Shown: positions 10,646 through 19,012 of the stretch, in pieces
How the letters are laid out: each line of letters starts with the position of its first letter
Numbering within the stretch: position 1 is the first letter of the stretch
Assembly: GCA_911810475.1 (NCBI GenBank)
Contig: OU461276.1
Span: 3,783,501 to 3,847,500, forward strand
Direction: 5' to 3'
From: Candidatus Celerinatantimonas neptuna
GTDB lineage: Bacteria > Pseudomonadota > Gammaproteobacteria > Enterobacterales > Celerinatantimonadaceae
Length of the DNA stretch: 64,000 bases
Program-made: the position numbers and the translations under genes
Notes under the pieces: generated by a model
Seen by the model: only the letters and a program-made list of their open reading frames with translations
Databases searched by the model: none
Told to the model about the DNA's origin: nothing

Positions 10646-11235
10646 TCACTGATAATCGACAGATTGTTTCTGACGAGATCGAAAAATACGAATCATAGTG
10701 CTAAGATTCACCGATATCATCATTATCTCCAACAGAGTTCCACCATAGAACCAATGGCAACATTATTGATGAGCCAACAACTGAAACCAGCTAAGGATGC
10801 GACTCTCAGAACTATCCATTCCCTGAACAGGGCGAATGTTCCAATACTCATCCCCATGACCAGAGCCATATCTATCGGCTTTGTCGAAAAATAGGGTCCC
10901 GTCCCCAAGATGATCGATATAAAAGAAATTGTCACTATCCAACACTTTGTCTTTACGGATAAAGGTGTGCGAAAACTTGGAAAAACAGAGCTTAGCATTG
11001 ATGTCACAGCACTAAGTAACACATAATGGATCGTATTACAGATATTGAGTACCACCATTAAGAGCTTTAGCCGGCGATCATTTGTTTGGCAAAAACTAGC
11101 CATCCCAAGAAAAAAACTGACCAGGCCAAATAATTGGGCCCAAAAGTGGTTCAAAAAGTGAACTGCTATCATATTAAACACCATCGAATGACCAAAACAT
11201 CTCCAGAATATGGCAGTAAAAAGACAATATTTCAT
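10646..11235 (-). pseudogene. ygjV: YgjV-family inner membrane protein, apparently frameshifted near its 3' end
   Basis: The intact frame (10723-11235, 170 residues) is a multi-helix membrane protein. Segments such as FWAQLFGLVSFFLGM and a C-terminal WLINNVAIGS resemble E. coli YgjV, as I remember that sequence. The frame then ends abruptly as MVELCWR. One frame over, the DNA continues as YGGTLLEIMM...IRIFRSRQ to a stop at 10646. This matches the YgjV tail (GGTMIEGSF...IIRFWRMQ). A single missing base near 10735-10745 would explain it. The true start is unclear: M1, M18 and M22 all lack a good ribosome site. Function of the family is unknown. Confidence 0.6.
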
Positions 11236-11407
11236 TCATGCACAAAAATTTTTATAATCGAAACATTGTTTTTATAAAATCAAATCACCTTTTATGATTA
11301 TTCAAAAATCAGCGCTTAATCAAGATCTTTCATCTCTATTTAAGGTAGAATTCCTGTGCTGATTAGGTACTAAGCTTGCCCATATGTCATCATTTTAGGG
11401 AGTAATC

Positions 11408-12352
11408 ATGAGCAATATGCAGATAGCCATTCTGGGCGAATGTATGGTTGAACTTCAACAACAGCAACCTGGACTATTAAGTCGTAAATTTGGGGGAGAT
11501 ACCTTAAATACGGCTATTTATATGGCTCGTTTAACTCAAAAAGCAGACGTTCAAATTAGTTATTTCACTGGGCTTGGCCACGATACATTCAGTCAGGAAA
11601 TGCTTCTTACATGGAAAAATGAAGGAATAGATACCCGATATGTACAACAAATCGAAGGTAAATTACCCGGGCTTTACTTAATTGAAACAGATGAAACAGG
11701 TGAAAGGCAATTTCGATATTGGCGTAACGACTCTGCCGCCAAATACTTCTTAGAACAGAAAAATAGTGACCAATTAATTCATAGCTTAAGCCAATTTAAC
11801 TGGATCTACTTAAGTGGTATTTCCCTCGCTATCCTCACACCAACCAGCCGTAAAAATCTTTTAGTTACTTTACAAGAGGCAAAGAATAACGGTTCTCATA
11901 TCGTATTCGACAACAATTACCGCCCTGCTCTTTGGGATAATAAAGAACAAGCTCAAAAAGCTTACAGTCAGGTACTCAAATTAACAGATTTAGCCTTATT
12001 AACATTCGATGATGAAATTGCATTATACCAAGAGCATTCTATCGGTGAATGTGTCGAACGAACTCACAATTTTGGAGTTCAGGACATTATTATCAAAATG
12101 GGAGCTGATCCTTGTCATCTTTTTGTAGAAGATAAACATTACACTGTAGCTGCAAATAAACTAGATAAGTCCAAAATCATTGATACAACAGCTGCAGGTG
12201 ATTCGTTTGGAGCAGGATTCATGGCCGCGATGCTTTTAGGAAAGTCTTATCAGGTTGCTGCCAGATGGGGGCATCAGTTAGCCGGAACAGTTATTCAGTA
12301 CAAAGGAGCTATTATAGAAGTCGATGCAATGCCCACTTTAACCGATGATTAA
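11408..12352 (+). CDS. kdgK: 2-dehydro-3-deoxygluconokinase (KDG kinase)
   Basis: Phosphorylates 2-keto-3-deoxygluconate to KDPG, the last step before the Entner-Doudoroff aldolase in pectin, alginate and hexuronate breakdown. It is a 314-residue PfkB/ribokinase-family enzyme and strongly resembles E. coli KdgK from memory: GECMVEL, FGGDTLNTAIYMARL, LPGLYLIETDETGER, YLSGISLAIL and FDNNYRP. The catalytic anion hole and base motif DTTAAGDSFGAG lies near residues 258-269. GGGAG precedes the ATG. It stands alone here; the pectate lyase at the left edge suggests a shared pathway rather than an operon. Confidence 0.93.
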   Translation: MSNMQIAILGECMVELQQQQPGLLSRKFGGDTLNTAIYMARLTQKADVQISYFTGLGHDTFSQEMLLTWKNEGIDTRYVQQIEGKLPGLYLIETDETGERQFRYWRNDSAAKYFLEQKNSDQLIHSLSQFNWIYLSGISLAILTPTSRKNLLVTLQEAKNNGSHIVFDNNYRPALWDNKEQAQKAYSQVLKLTDLALLTFDDEIALYQEHSIGECVERTHNFGVQDIIIKMGADPCHLFVEDKHYTVAANKLDKSKIIDTTAAGDSFGAGFMAAMLLGKSYQVAARWGHQLAGTVIQYKGAIIEVDAMPTLTDD

Positions 12353-12639
12353 AATATCGCTATAAATAATATTGGTTAAAAACTATATCAGTTTATTTTC
12401 ACATATGTTCTGAGAAATGCTAAACAATTTCCAGAAAATATTTTAGTATCAGGAATGATGTACGGGCTTAGTAGCACATATGTTATAAGCTTGGCATGAT
12501 GAATTGTTATTAACAAGTTGCACACGAAACGTTCGATAAATTCTAGGGTGCAAATTAAATAGCAATAAGAACTATCAATAGAAGTGGTTTTTCTATTTAA
12601 ATTCCACTTTCTCAGAGTTAACGCAATAGGTTGTATATT

Positions 12640-13005
12640 ATGACAACTACTCAAAATGAACGAAATGTCTTTATCGCGCTTTATGATAGTTTAAAACCTC
12701 ATAAAGATTGCCATGACCCATTACTAAATCAAAGTGAATATATTGGTCGATATGCCACTCAGGAACAGTTTGATATATATCAATATGGAATTTCACCAGC
12801 AGTCCTTCAGGGAGGAAACACATCCATTCGGGTCGATATTTATGCAATTACACCAGAAGAATTGGAACAATTGGATGAATATGAGAAATACCCCATGATC
12901 CACGATCGTTTCCATACCGAAATTCCAGGTTTTGGCATGGCATGGTTATATGTGATGAGCGAAGGTTATGCTTCTTTAGCGGGCGTCTACCAAAATCCAC
13001 GCTAA
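12640..13005 (+). CDS. Gamma-glutamylcyclotransferase-fold (AIG2/YtfP-like) protein
   Basis: A 121-residue protein from the ATG at 12640; a TTG three codons earlier is possible, but AGG at 12628-12630 fits the ATG. The N-terminal beta strand and loop VFIALYDSLKPH replaces the usual YGTLRxG, and LDEYEKYP carries the Glu normally used as general acid/base. It therefore looks like a divergent member of the AIG2-like / GGCT fold. Some members act on gamma-glutamyl amines; this one's substrate is unknown. It lies between kdgK and greB with no evident operon. Confidence 0.6.
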   Translation: MTTTQNERNVFIALYDSLKPHKDCHDPLLNQSEYIGRYATQEQFDIYQYGISPAVLQGGNTSIRVDIYAITPEELEQLDEYEKYPMIHDRFHTEIPGFGMAWLYVMSEGYASLAGVYQNPR

Positions 13006-13140
13006 TCGCTAAAGGCTCAGTCTATGGTGTAAAAATAAAAACGGGGTAATATCGACGACAAACACAACATGCTTCTTGATATATGAGACTTCTTTGTAGT
13101 AACTTTTATCTGTCTGATACATCATTATATTGTGAATGTC

Positions 13141-13638
13141 GTGAAAGCAAAGCTCATCACCCGTGAAGGGTATAATCAACTTAAACAAGAACATGATTAC
13201 CTGTGGAATAAACGTCGCCCAGAAGTAACAAAAATTGTCAGTTGGGCTGCAAGTCTGGGGGATCGTTCTGAAAATGCTGATTATACACAAAACAAACGAC
13301 TATTACGCAAAATAGACAGGCGAGTTCGCTATCTGAGAAAACAGTTAAGTGAACTAAAAATTGTTGATTATTCACCTCAACAAGATGGACGAGTATTCTT
13401 TGGCGCCTGGGTAGAAATAGAAAATGATCAAGGTGACATAAAAAAATTCAGAATTGTTGGTGGTGATGAAATCTACGGACACAAAAATTACATCTCTATC
13501 GATTCTCCAATGGCCAGGGCCTTACTCAAAAAAGAGGTAGATGACGAAGTAGAAGTCCATACACCAGAAGGTAATAAAATCTGGTTTATTAACACTATAA
13601 GTTATGACTCTTTACCGCCAGAAACGCAGACGATATAA
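13141..13638 (+). CDS. greB: Transcription elongation factor GreB
   Basis: Binds the RNA polymerase secondary channel and stimulates cleavage of backtracked RNA. The 165 residues match E. coli GreB closely: an N-terminal coiled coil containing AASLGDRSENADY with the acidic tip (Asp and Glu), then IDRRVRYL and VDYSPQQDGRVFFGAWVEIEND. The FKBP-like C-terminal domain ends SIDSPMARALLKKEV. I chose GTG at 13141 because the protein then begins MKAKLITREGY, like E. coli MKTPLVTREGY. A GTG at 13132 is the alternative, and neither has a strong ribosome site. Confidence 0.93.
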   Translation: MKAKLITREGYNQLKQEHDYLWNKRRPEVTKIVSWAASLGDRSENADYTQNKRLLRKIDRRVRYLRKQLSELKIVDYSPQQDGRVFFGAWVEIENDQGDIKKFRIVGGDEIYGHKNYISIDSPMARALLKKEVDDEVEVHTPEGNKIWFINTISYDSLPPETQTI

Positions 13639-13682
13639 CCAACTATATATTTATCATTAAGAATTTTTGTTTTTTAAAATCG

Positions 13683-13747
13683 AACCTCAGCTTAGGATAA
13701 GAAATCACAATAATCGTGATTAACCAGTTATAAGGGTTGTTTTCTGA
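13683..13747. repeat. Dispersed intergenic repeat, copy A
   Basis: Bases 13683-13711 match 42841-42869 at 25 of 29 positions (core AGGATAA...TCACAAT). Both copies continue into a similar TTGTTTT-TGAT-T segment about 40-50 bases later. The two copies sit in unrelated intergenic regions, so this looks like a diverged dispersed repeat of about 70 bp. Confidence 0.4.
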
Positions 13748-13877
13748 TATAGGACTTAAGAGCAGATTCGAAACAAATCTGGGCTGCCATAGTCATTCTA
13801 TAGCAGGCAGATTTAACGCGGGAATCGCTCTTAATCGCTCACCGAAAAGAGGCCCTTATCCAAATTGAAGTCCTATA
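13748..13877. repeat. MITE-like structured element with 10-bp terminal inverted repeats
   Basis: A 130-bp segment bounded by TATAGGACTT (13748-13757) and its exact inverse AAGTCCTATA (13868-13877). The outer TA could be a target duplication. Inside, TTAAGAGC (13756-13763) pairs with GCTCTTAA (13827-13834), and AAATCTG (13775-13781) pairs with CAGATTT (13808-13814), so the left half can fold into one long hairpin. There is no coding capacity. It lies between the convergent greB and alr. Confidence 0.45.
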
Positions 13878-13898
13878 AATAATTAAAATACCTTGAAG

Positions 13899-14981
13899 CT
13901 ATTCATTGATATAAGTTCTTTTCACCCGGGGAGCCAACTGAATTAACAGTTCATAACCAATGGTTCCTACCCGTTCTGCAATTTGTTCAACAGGGTTTTG
14001 TGGACCCCATAAAATGACCTGGTCCCCTACACTGTCTTTAGTGTCAGCGCCCAAATCAACCGTTAACATATCCATCGATACACGCCCGACCAGAGGTACA
14101 ATACGACCATTGATCCATACCGGAGTTCCCGAAGGCATTGATCGCGGATAGCCATCGCCATATCCCATTGCAACAACGCCTATTTTAGTATCTTCAGAAG
14201 CATGCCAATTTGCTCCATATCCGACAGGTTCTCCTTGCAAATGAGAACGAACAGCAATCAATTGAGAACGCAATGTCATAACCGGCTGAATCCCTTCATC
14301 TTGCCCACAGCGCCCACTCATTGGCGAAACACCATACATCGCGATCCCCGGACGAGCTTTATCAAAACAAATATCAGGACGAGTCAGTAATGCAGCAGAA
14401 TTAGCAAGACTTTTAGGGCCATTAAATGGTGCGGTTACTTCTTTAAAACAAGCTAATTGTTTATCCGTTTGTGGATCTTGTGGTTCATCCGCCAATGAAA
14501 GGTGACTCACAAATCCGACAGGAAATTGAACGGCAGGCAGAGCAGATAAAATCTCATGTCGACTCGCAACTTCATGCGGATAAAATCCAAGCCGGTGCAT
14601 GCCTGTATCAATCTTCATCCACAATTTTATAGATTGAGCTTGCGAAAGCATTTTTAGCCAACTAATTTGAACGTCATTTTGTACAACAGGCTCTAAATGA
14701 TGCTGCGCGGCCTCTATGGTTTCCTCCTGACTGAAACACCCTTCAAGCAAAATAATTGGTTTTTCAATACCATTCTTACGTAAAATCAGGGCTTCTTCCA
14801 GGCGAGCCACCGCAAAACCATCCGCCTGTTTGTTTAATGTCCTTGCGACCTTAATTGCTCCATGCCCATAAGCATCACCTTTCACAACCGCAATCATTCC
14901 ACTTCCAGGCTGCTTTTTAGCCAAAAAAGATAAGTTGTTTTTCAGCGCCATCAAATCGATAACGGCCTCAGCTGTGATCAT
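13899..14981 (-). CDS. alr: Alanine racemase
   Basis: A PLP enzyme interconverting L- and D-alanine, supplying D-Ala for peptidoglycan or, in DadX-type enzymes, catabolising it. It has 360 residues from the ATG at 14981, chosen because GGAG lies 6 bases upstream; an ATG four codons earlier lacks a site. The PLP lysine is K34 in AVVKGDAYGHG. The substrate-site Tyr lies in ARPGIAMYGVSP, and RVSMDMLTVDLG and IGYELL are family landmarks. The gene is divergent from the D-amino-acid operon that starts 900 bp away. Which of alr or dadX it is cannot be settled here. Confidence 0.93.
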   Translation of the reverse strand: MITAEAVIDLMALKNNLSFLAKKQPGSGMIAVVKGDAYGHGAIKVARTLNKQADGFAVARLEEALILRKNGIEKPIILLEGCFSQEETIEAAQHHLEPVVQNDVQISWLKMLSQAQSIKLWMKIDTGMHRLGFYPHEVASRHEILSALPAVQFPVGFVSHLSLADEPQDPQTDKQLACFKEVTAPFNGPKSLANSAALLTRPDICFDKARPGIAMYGVSPMSGRCGQDEGIQPVMTLRSQLIAVRSHLQGEPVGYGANWHASEDTKIGVVAMGYGDGYPRSMPSGTPVWINGRIVPLVGRVSMDMLTVDLGADTKDSVGDQVILWGPQNPVEQIAERVGTIGYELLIQLAPRVKRTYINE

Positions 14982-15877
14982 GTAAGACTCCAATGTATAA
15001 AAACTTTTTCCTAAATTTTAATTGTTCAAGATAGAGCCAGAGGGTTTACTTCAAAAGTATATATTTGTTAAAACAAACAGTATTGATGTTCTTCTTATGC
15101 TCTGTTTGCAATGACCAACCACTCACAACCATCCGTCTCTTACAATAAAAATGCAGATCCATTTACCAATATTTAAACAGCTATTGATTGTGGCCCGCTA
15201 TATCAAAATAAACACTTTGATATTACCACACGGTATGGGTAACCAATGCTATCCAATTGATTCTCTCTAAAAAACAGCAAATAACAGACCAGATAAATAT
15301 GAGTATTTTCAATTAAAAATAAAACAGCATCATAAACCATTAATTTTCTCATAATCAGTTTATATCACTACATTAATTCTATGTTTTTTGAATATTCTCT
15401 GAAATTACCAACGTTACAGAAGACACCATATTATTAAATTTAAGTTAATTTTTATCCATTACGCACTATAATAATGCCCTGTTTTATTAAAAATGCACTA
15501 TTATTGATCATTGTGTGAGTTTTTTATTTTTCTGATTGTATATTTATGCTCTTAATGCAATAAAATATGCAAAAATATGATTCAGTTTAAAATTTCATTT
15601 ATTTTAATAAATCTAGATAAATAATCTAGACAAAAACAATTCAAAAATATAAAACTTTAATGAATGATGAAATACGATGTCATTAAGCTTACGTTGATTT
15701 AATCCAACGACCTGATAAATCGGGATCTTAGGTAAATTGTCACATTTATTGCTAGGTTTTCCATTACCATTTCATTGATGTGAAAAAGAACAAAACGGAT
15801 ACTTCTGTTCATTGTTCTTTTTTAGAAACTATGACGGATAAAGCAACTATATATCCGTATTTTACAAGGATCTTTCT
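14982..15877. other. Long AT-rich intergenic region between alr and the dgcN operon
   Basis: Nearly 900 bp without a convincing coding frame in either strand. It must hold the divergent promoters of alr and dgcN. The right half is extremely AT-rich. I find no tRNA, terminator with U-tract or long inverted repeat. AAGGA at 15866-15870 is the ribosome site of dgcN. Confidence 0.4.
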
Positions 15878-16879
15878 ATGGAAATTCAAAAGCCTTACTT
15901 ACTTTTTTTGGGCGATGCCCACGATGCATTAGCCGCAAAAGTTGCCCAAGGTATCAAACAGTGGCATCCAGAATATTGTGTGGGGCAATATCGAATGGAA
16001 GGCTGTAAAGCTGATTGTGAATTACCAGATCTCGATATTGCTGCCGCTAAAAAAGCTGGAGTGAAAACACTGGTTATTGGTGTAGCCAACCGTGGCGGTA
16101 TTATTTCAGAACAATGGATCAAAGTATTAAAAGAAGCACTCAGTCAAGGACTCGATTTAGCAGCCGGGCTTCATAATCGTTTAAATGATATTCCTGAGCT
16201 TGTTGAACTGGCCAAACAAAATGGTCGCTCAATGTTTGATGTCCGCTTCCCAACCCAGGATTTTCCTGTCGCTTCAGGAAAAAAACGAAGTGGAAAACGA
16301 GCACTGCCTGTTGGTACCGACTGCTCTGTTGGTAAAATGTATACGGCCCTTGCGATCACTAAAGAACTTGAATCCAGAAATATCCCTGCTGATTTTCGCG
16401 CAACCGGCCAAACCGGTATTCTAGTTAGTGGTGCTGGTGTTTCTATTGATTCAGTCGTATCCGATTTTATCTCTGGCGCTGTTGAAGAATTATCTCCAAC
16501 GAATACTGATGATCATTGGGATGTGATTGAAGGCCAGGGTTCATTATTTCACCCTTCATTTGCGGGTGTCACCACAGGGATCATTCACGGATCGCAGGCT
16601 GACGCATTGATTTTATGCCATGAGCCAACAAGAACTCACATGCGGGGAACGCCTGAATATACAGTACCTGATCTGGGCGAATGTATGGCTTTAAATTTAT
16701 CTATGGCTAAATTAACCAATCCCAATGCTAAGTTTGTCGGTATTTCCGTCAACACATCGAAACTGAGCGAAAAAGATGCCGAAGATCTAATGGAAACCAT
16801 CGAAGCAGAATATGGATTACCTGTTGTCGATCCATTCCGTCAGGGTGTCGCCCGTATTGTCGATCAGATGCTTGCTTAG
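15878..16879 (+). CDS. dgcN: DUF1611 P-loop protein, DgcN-like (D-glutamate N-acetyltransferase candidate)
   Basis: A 333-residue DUF1611-family protein: an N-terminal domain of about 130 residues, then a P-loop-like C-terminal domain with GTDCSVGKM near residue 146. It also contains the conserved segments RATGQTGI, EGQGSLFHPSF and LCHEPTRTHMRG. In the described DgcN-DgcA pathway for D-glutamate use, DgcN is reported to acetylate D-Glu before DgcA racemises the product. This assignment rests on the DUF1611 family plus the adjacent dgcA-like gene 15 bp downstream. Older annotations call such proteins NAD-dependent epimerase-like. A good AAGGA site precedes the ATG. Confidence 0.75.
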   Translation: MEIQKPYLLFLGDAHDALAAKVAQGIKQWHPEYCVGQYRMEGCKADCELPDLDIAAAKKAGVKTLVIGVANRGGIISEQWIKVLKEALSQGLDLAAGLHNRLNDIPELVELAKQNGRSMFDVRFPTQDFPVASGKKRSGKRALPVGTDCSVGKMYTALAITKELESRNIPADFRATGQTGILVSGAGVSIDSVVSDFISGAVEELSPTNTDDHWDVIEGQGSLFHPSFAGVTTGIIHGSQADALILCHEPTRTHMRGTPEYTVPDLGECMALNLSMAKLTNPNAKFVGISVNTSKLSEKDAEDLMETIEAEYGLPVVDPFRQGVARIVDQMLA

Positions 16880-16894
16880 AAACTGGGAGTTGTC

Positions 16895-17872
16895 ATGCAA
16901 TTACAAATCTATCAACAGAGTTGGCCAATTGACGGCGTTTTTGCAATCTCCCGGGGGTCCAGAACCGAGGCAAAAGTTATTCTTGTCGAATTATCTGAAG
17001 GTGGTTTCACCGGTCGGGGCGAATGTGTCCCTTATGCCAGATATAATGAAACGCTTGATAGCGTGACAACTCAGATAAATAATCTCACTTCGGCACTCGA
17101 TAATGAATTAACCCGGGATGAACTAGCAAATTTACTTCAGCCAGGAGCGGCACGTAATGCTCTAGACTGCGCATTGTGGGATTTAGAATGTAAACGCAGA
17201 GGCCAGTCAATCTGGTCAATACTCGGTATCACACCAAAGCCACTGACGACAGCCTACACGCTTTCGCTAGACACACCCGAAAACATGCAACAAAAAGTAA
17301 TCCAGCACAGGGAACGCCCACTGTTTAAACTTAAATTAGCAGGTCAAGGTGATCTGGAACGAGTAAGTGCAGTTCGCCAGGGTGCTCCAAACGCTCGAAT
17401 TATTGTTGATGCAAACGAAGGCTGGGACGAACATATCTACCGTCAGATCGTTCCCGAACTGGTAAAACTCAACGTTGAGATGATTGAACAACCTTTACCC
17501 GCTAAAGACGATTATATCCTTGAAAAACTCGAACACCCTATTCCACTGTGTGCAGATGAATCATGCCATGTTAGCAGCGATCTTCCCCGGCTTATTGGTC
17601 GTTATGAGATGATTAATATCAAAGTGGATAAAGCCGGCGGGCTCACAGAAGCTTTGATTCTCAAAGAGAAAGCGCAACAAGTGGGTTTGGATATCATGGT
17701 TGGTTGTATGCTGGGGACTTCGTTATCGATGGCTCCGGCATTTGTCGCTGCACAAAGCGCTAAAGTTGTTGATTTGGACGGTCCATTATTACTCTCTGAA
17801 GATCGCCCAAATGGCTTTAAATTCTCAAAACAGAGTGAAATGCAGCTACTGAAGCCGCAACTCTGGGGTTAA
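16895..17872 (+). CDS. dgcA: Enolase-superfamily epimerase, DgcA-like (N-acetyl-D-Glu racemase / dipeptide epimerase family)
   Basis: A 325-residue enolase-superfamily enzyme of the muconate-lactonising / dipeptide epimerase subgroup. It has the paired lysines of KLKLAG near residues 146-148. The three metal ligands follow in VDANEGW, MIEQPLP and CADES, then the opposite catalytic lysine in IKVDKAGGL. These residues fit a 1,1-proton transfer that inverts an amino-acid alpha carbon. In the DgcN-DgcA system the substrate is N-acetyl-D-glutamate. By sequence alone, L-Ala-D/L-Glu dipeptide epimerase (YcjG type) is the alternative. The dgcN neighbour favours the former. GGGAG precedes the ATG. Confidence 0.75.
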   Translation: MQLQIYQQSWPIDGVFAISRGSRTEAKVILVELSEGGFTGRGECVPYARYNETLDSVTTQINNLTSALDNELTRDELANLLQPGAARNALDCALWDLECKRRGQSIWSILGITPKPLTTAYTLSLDTPENMQQKVIQHRERPLFKLKLAGQGDLERVSAVRQGAPNARIIVDANEGWDEHIYRQIVPELVKLNVEMIEQPLPAKDDYILEKLEHPIPLCADESCHVSSDLPRLIGRYEMINIKVDKAGGLTEALILKEKAQQVGLDIMVGCMLGTSLSMAPAFVAAQSAKVVDLDGPLLLSEDRPNGFKFSKQSEMQLLKPQLWG

Positions 17873-17899
17873 CCCCCCTTGAAAACAAGGAAAAATTCA

Positions 17900-18757
17900 A
17901 TGAACCGCATCGTTTATATAAATGGCGAATATATTAATGAACATGATGCCCGCGTATCTATTTTTGATCGCGGCTTCTTATTCGCCGATGCTGTCTATGA
18001 AGTGACAGCAGTCGTTAATAGCAAATTAATTGACAATGACGGACATATGGCCCGTTTGAGCCGTTCATGCAATGAACTCGAACTAAATTTACCGGTTTCA
18101 ACCGATGAAATTACCCATATACAAGAAGAGCTAATTCGCCTGAACCAGCTTGAAGAAGGTGGTATTTATCTTCAGCTGTCTCGGGGCTCTGAAGGTGATA
18201 GAGATTTTGCTTACCCCAAAGATACACAACCAACTCTGGTGTTATTTACTCAGTCCCGCTCTTTAATTAACAGCCCGAAAGCAAAAAAAGGAATGAAAGT
18301 TGTCACAATCGAAGACATTCGCTGGCATCGTCGGGACATTAAAACAGTCCAGTTATTAGCTCCTTGTATGGCAAAACAGTATGCGCTGACGCATGGCTAT
18401 GACGATGCATGGCTCACAGAAGATGGCTACATTACTGAAGGTAGCTCAAACAATGCCTATATTGTTACCGATGAACAAACTGTTGTAACCCGCCCACTAA
18501 GCAATGCAATTCTTCACGGGATAACCCGTAAAGCACTGTTGAAATTAGCAGCTGAAGACAATATAAAAATCGAAGAACGGCTATTCACACCAGAAGAAGC
18601 AATGAAAGCTAAGGAAGCTTTTATCAGCTCTGCAACAACTTTTGTCTACCCGGTCATCGAAATCAACGATCAGAAAATAGGTAATGGTAAACCAGGCCCG
18701 ATTGCCGAAAGATTAAGACAAATTTATATTGAATTGGCACTGAGTCAGTCTGCATAA
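17900..18757 (+). CDS. dat: Class IV aminotransferase, D-amino acid transaminase type
   Basis: A 285-residue fold-type IV PLP aminotransferase. It resembles D-amino acid transaminase: YINGEYINEHDARVSIFDRGFLFADAVYE at the N-terminus (partly quoted in family alignments), the PLP lysine K148 in RDIKTVQLL, and EGSSNNAYIV for phosphate binding. It should move the amino group between D-amino acids and 2-oxo acids, making or using D-glutamate. The ATG at 17900 has AAGGA 8 bases upstream; a TTG at 17879 is less likely. It is 27 bases after dgcA, so it is the third gene of the operon. Confidence 0.85.
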   Translation: MNRIVYINGEYINEHDARVSIFDRGFLFADAVYEVTAVVNSKLIDNDGHMARLSRSCNELELNLPVSTDEITHIQEELIRLNQLEEGGIYLQLSRGSEGDRDFAYPKDTQPTLVLFTQSRSLINSPKAKKGMKVVTIEDIRWHRRDIKTVQLLAPCMAKQYALTHGYDDAWLTEDGYITEGSSNNAYIVTDEQTVVTRPLSNAILHGITRKALLKLAAEDNIKIEERLFTPEEAMKAKEAFISSATTFVYPVIEINDQKIGNGKPGPIAERLRQIYIELALSQSA

Positions 18758-18963
18758 TAGAAAATGTAACATAAGTGATTAGGCTGAATGGATGTTTACA
18801 TAATTTTTAAGATTGCTGCCTACCTGAGTGATGGTATGTCATTTATAAAATAATGCTATCTTGGCTCACAATAATTAAGCTAACTCAATCGGGGGATCTG
18901 GTGGCAACGAAAGGGAATAACGTTAAACATCCTCTTCCTTAAATTTACTCTGTAATTTTCAAC

Positions 18964-18988
18964 ATACAGCACCATCTCGGTGCTGTAT
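18964..18988 (+). other. Perfect hairpin upstream of the 436-residue gene
   Basis: A 10-bp perfect stem (18964-18973 with 18979-18988, core CAGCACC) with a 5-nt loop lies 24 bases before the ATG at 19013. There is no U-tract, so it could be a weak end to the dgcN operon transcript or a hairpin in the leader of the next gene. Confidence 0.45.
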
Positions 18989-19012
18989 CAATACATGAAG
19001 AGTCGTTGATAT

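Noticed and set aside
12388-12654. Minus-strand 88-codon frame between kdgK and the AIG2-like gene
   Set aside because: Cys- and Ile-rich noise-like composition, no ribosome site, and it overlaps the start of a better-supported gene.
13009-13290. Minus-strand 93-codon frame over the greB start
   Set aside because: It overlaps the conserved greB N-terminus and has no recognisable domain.
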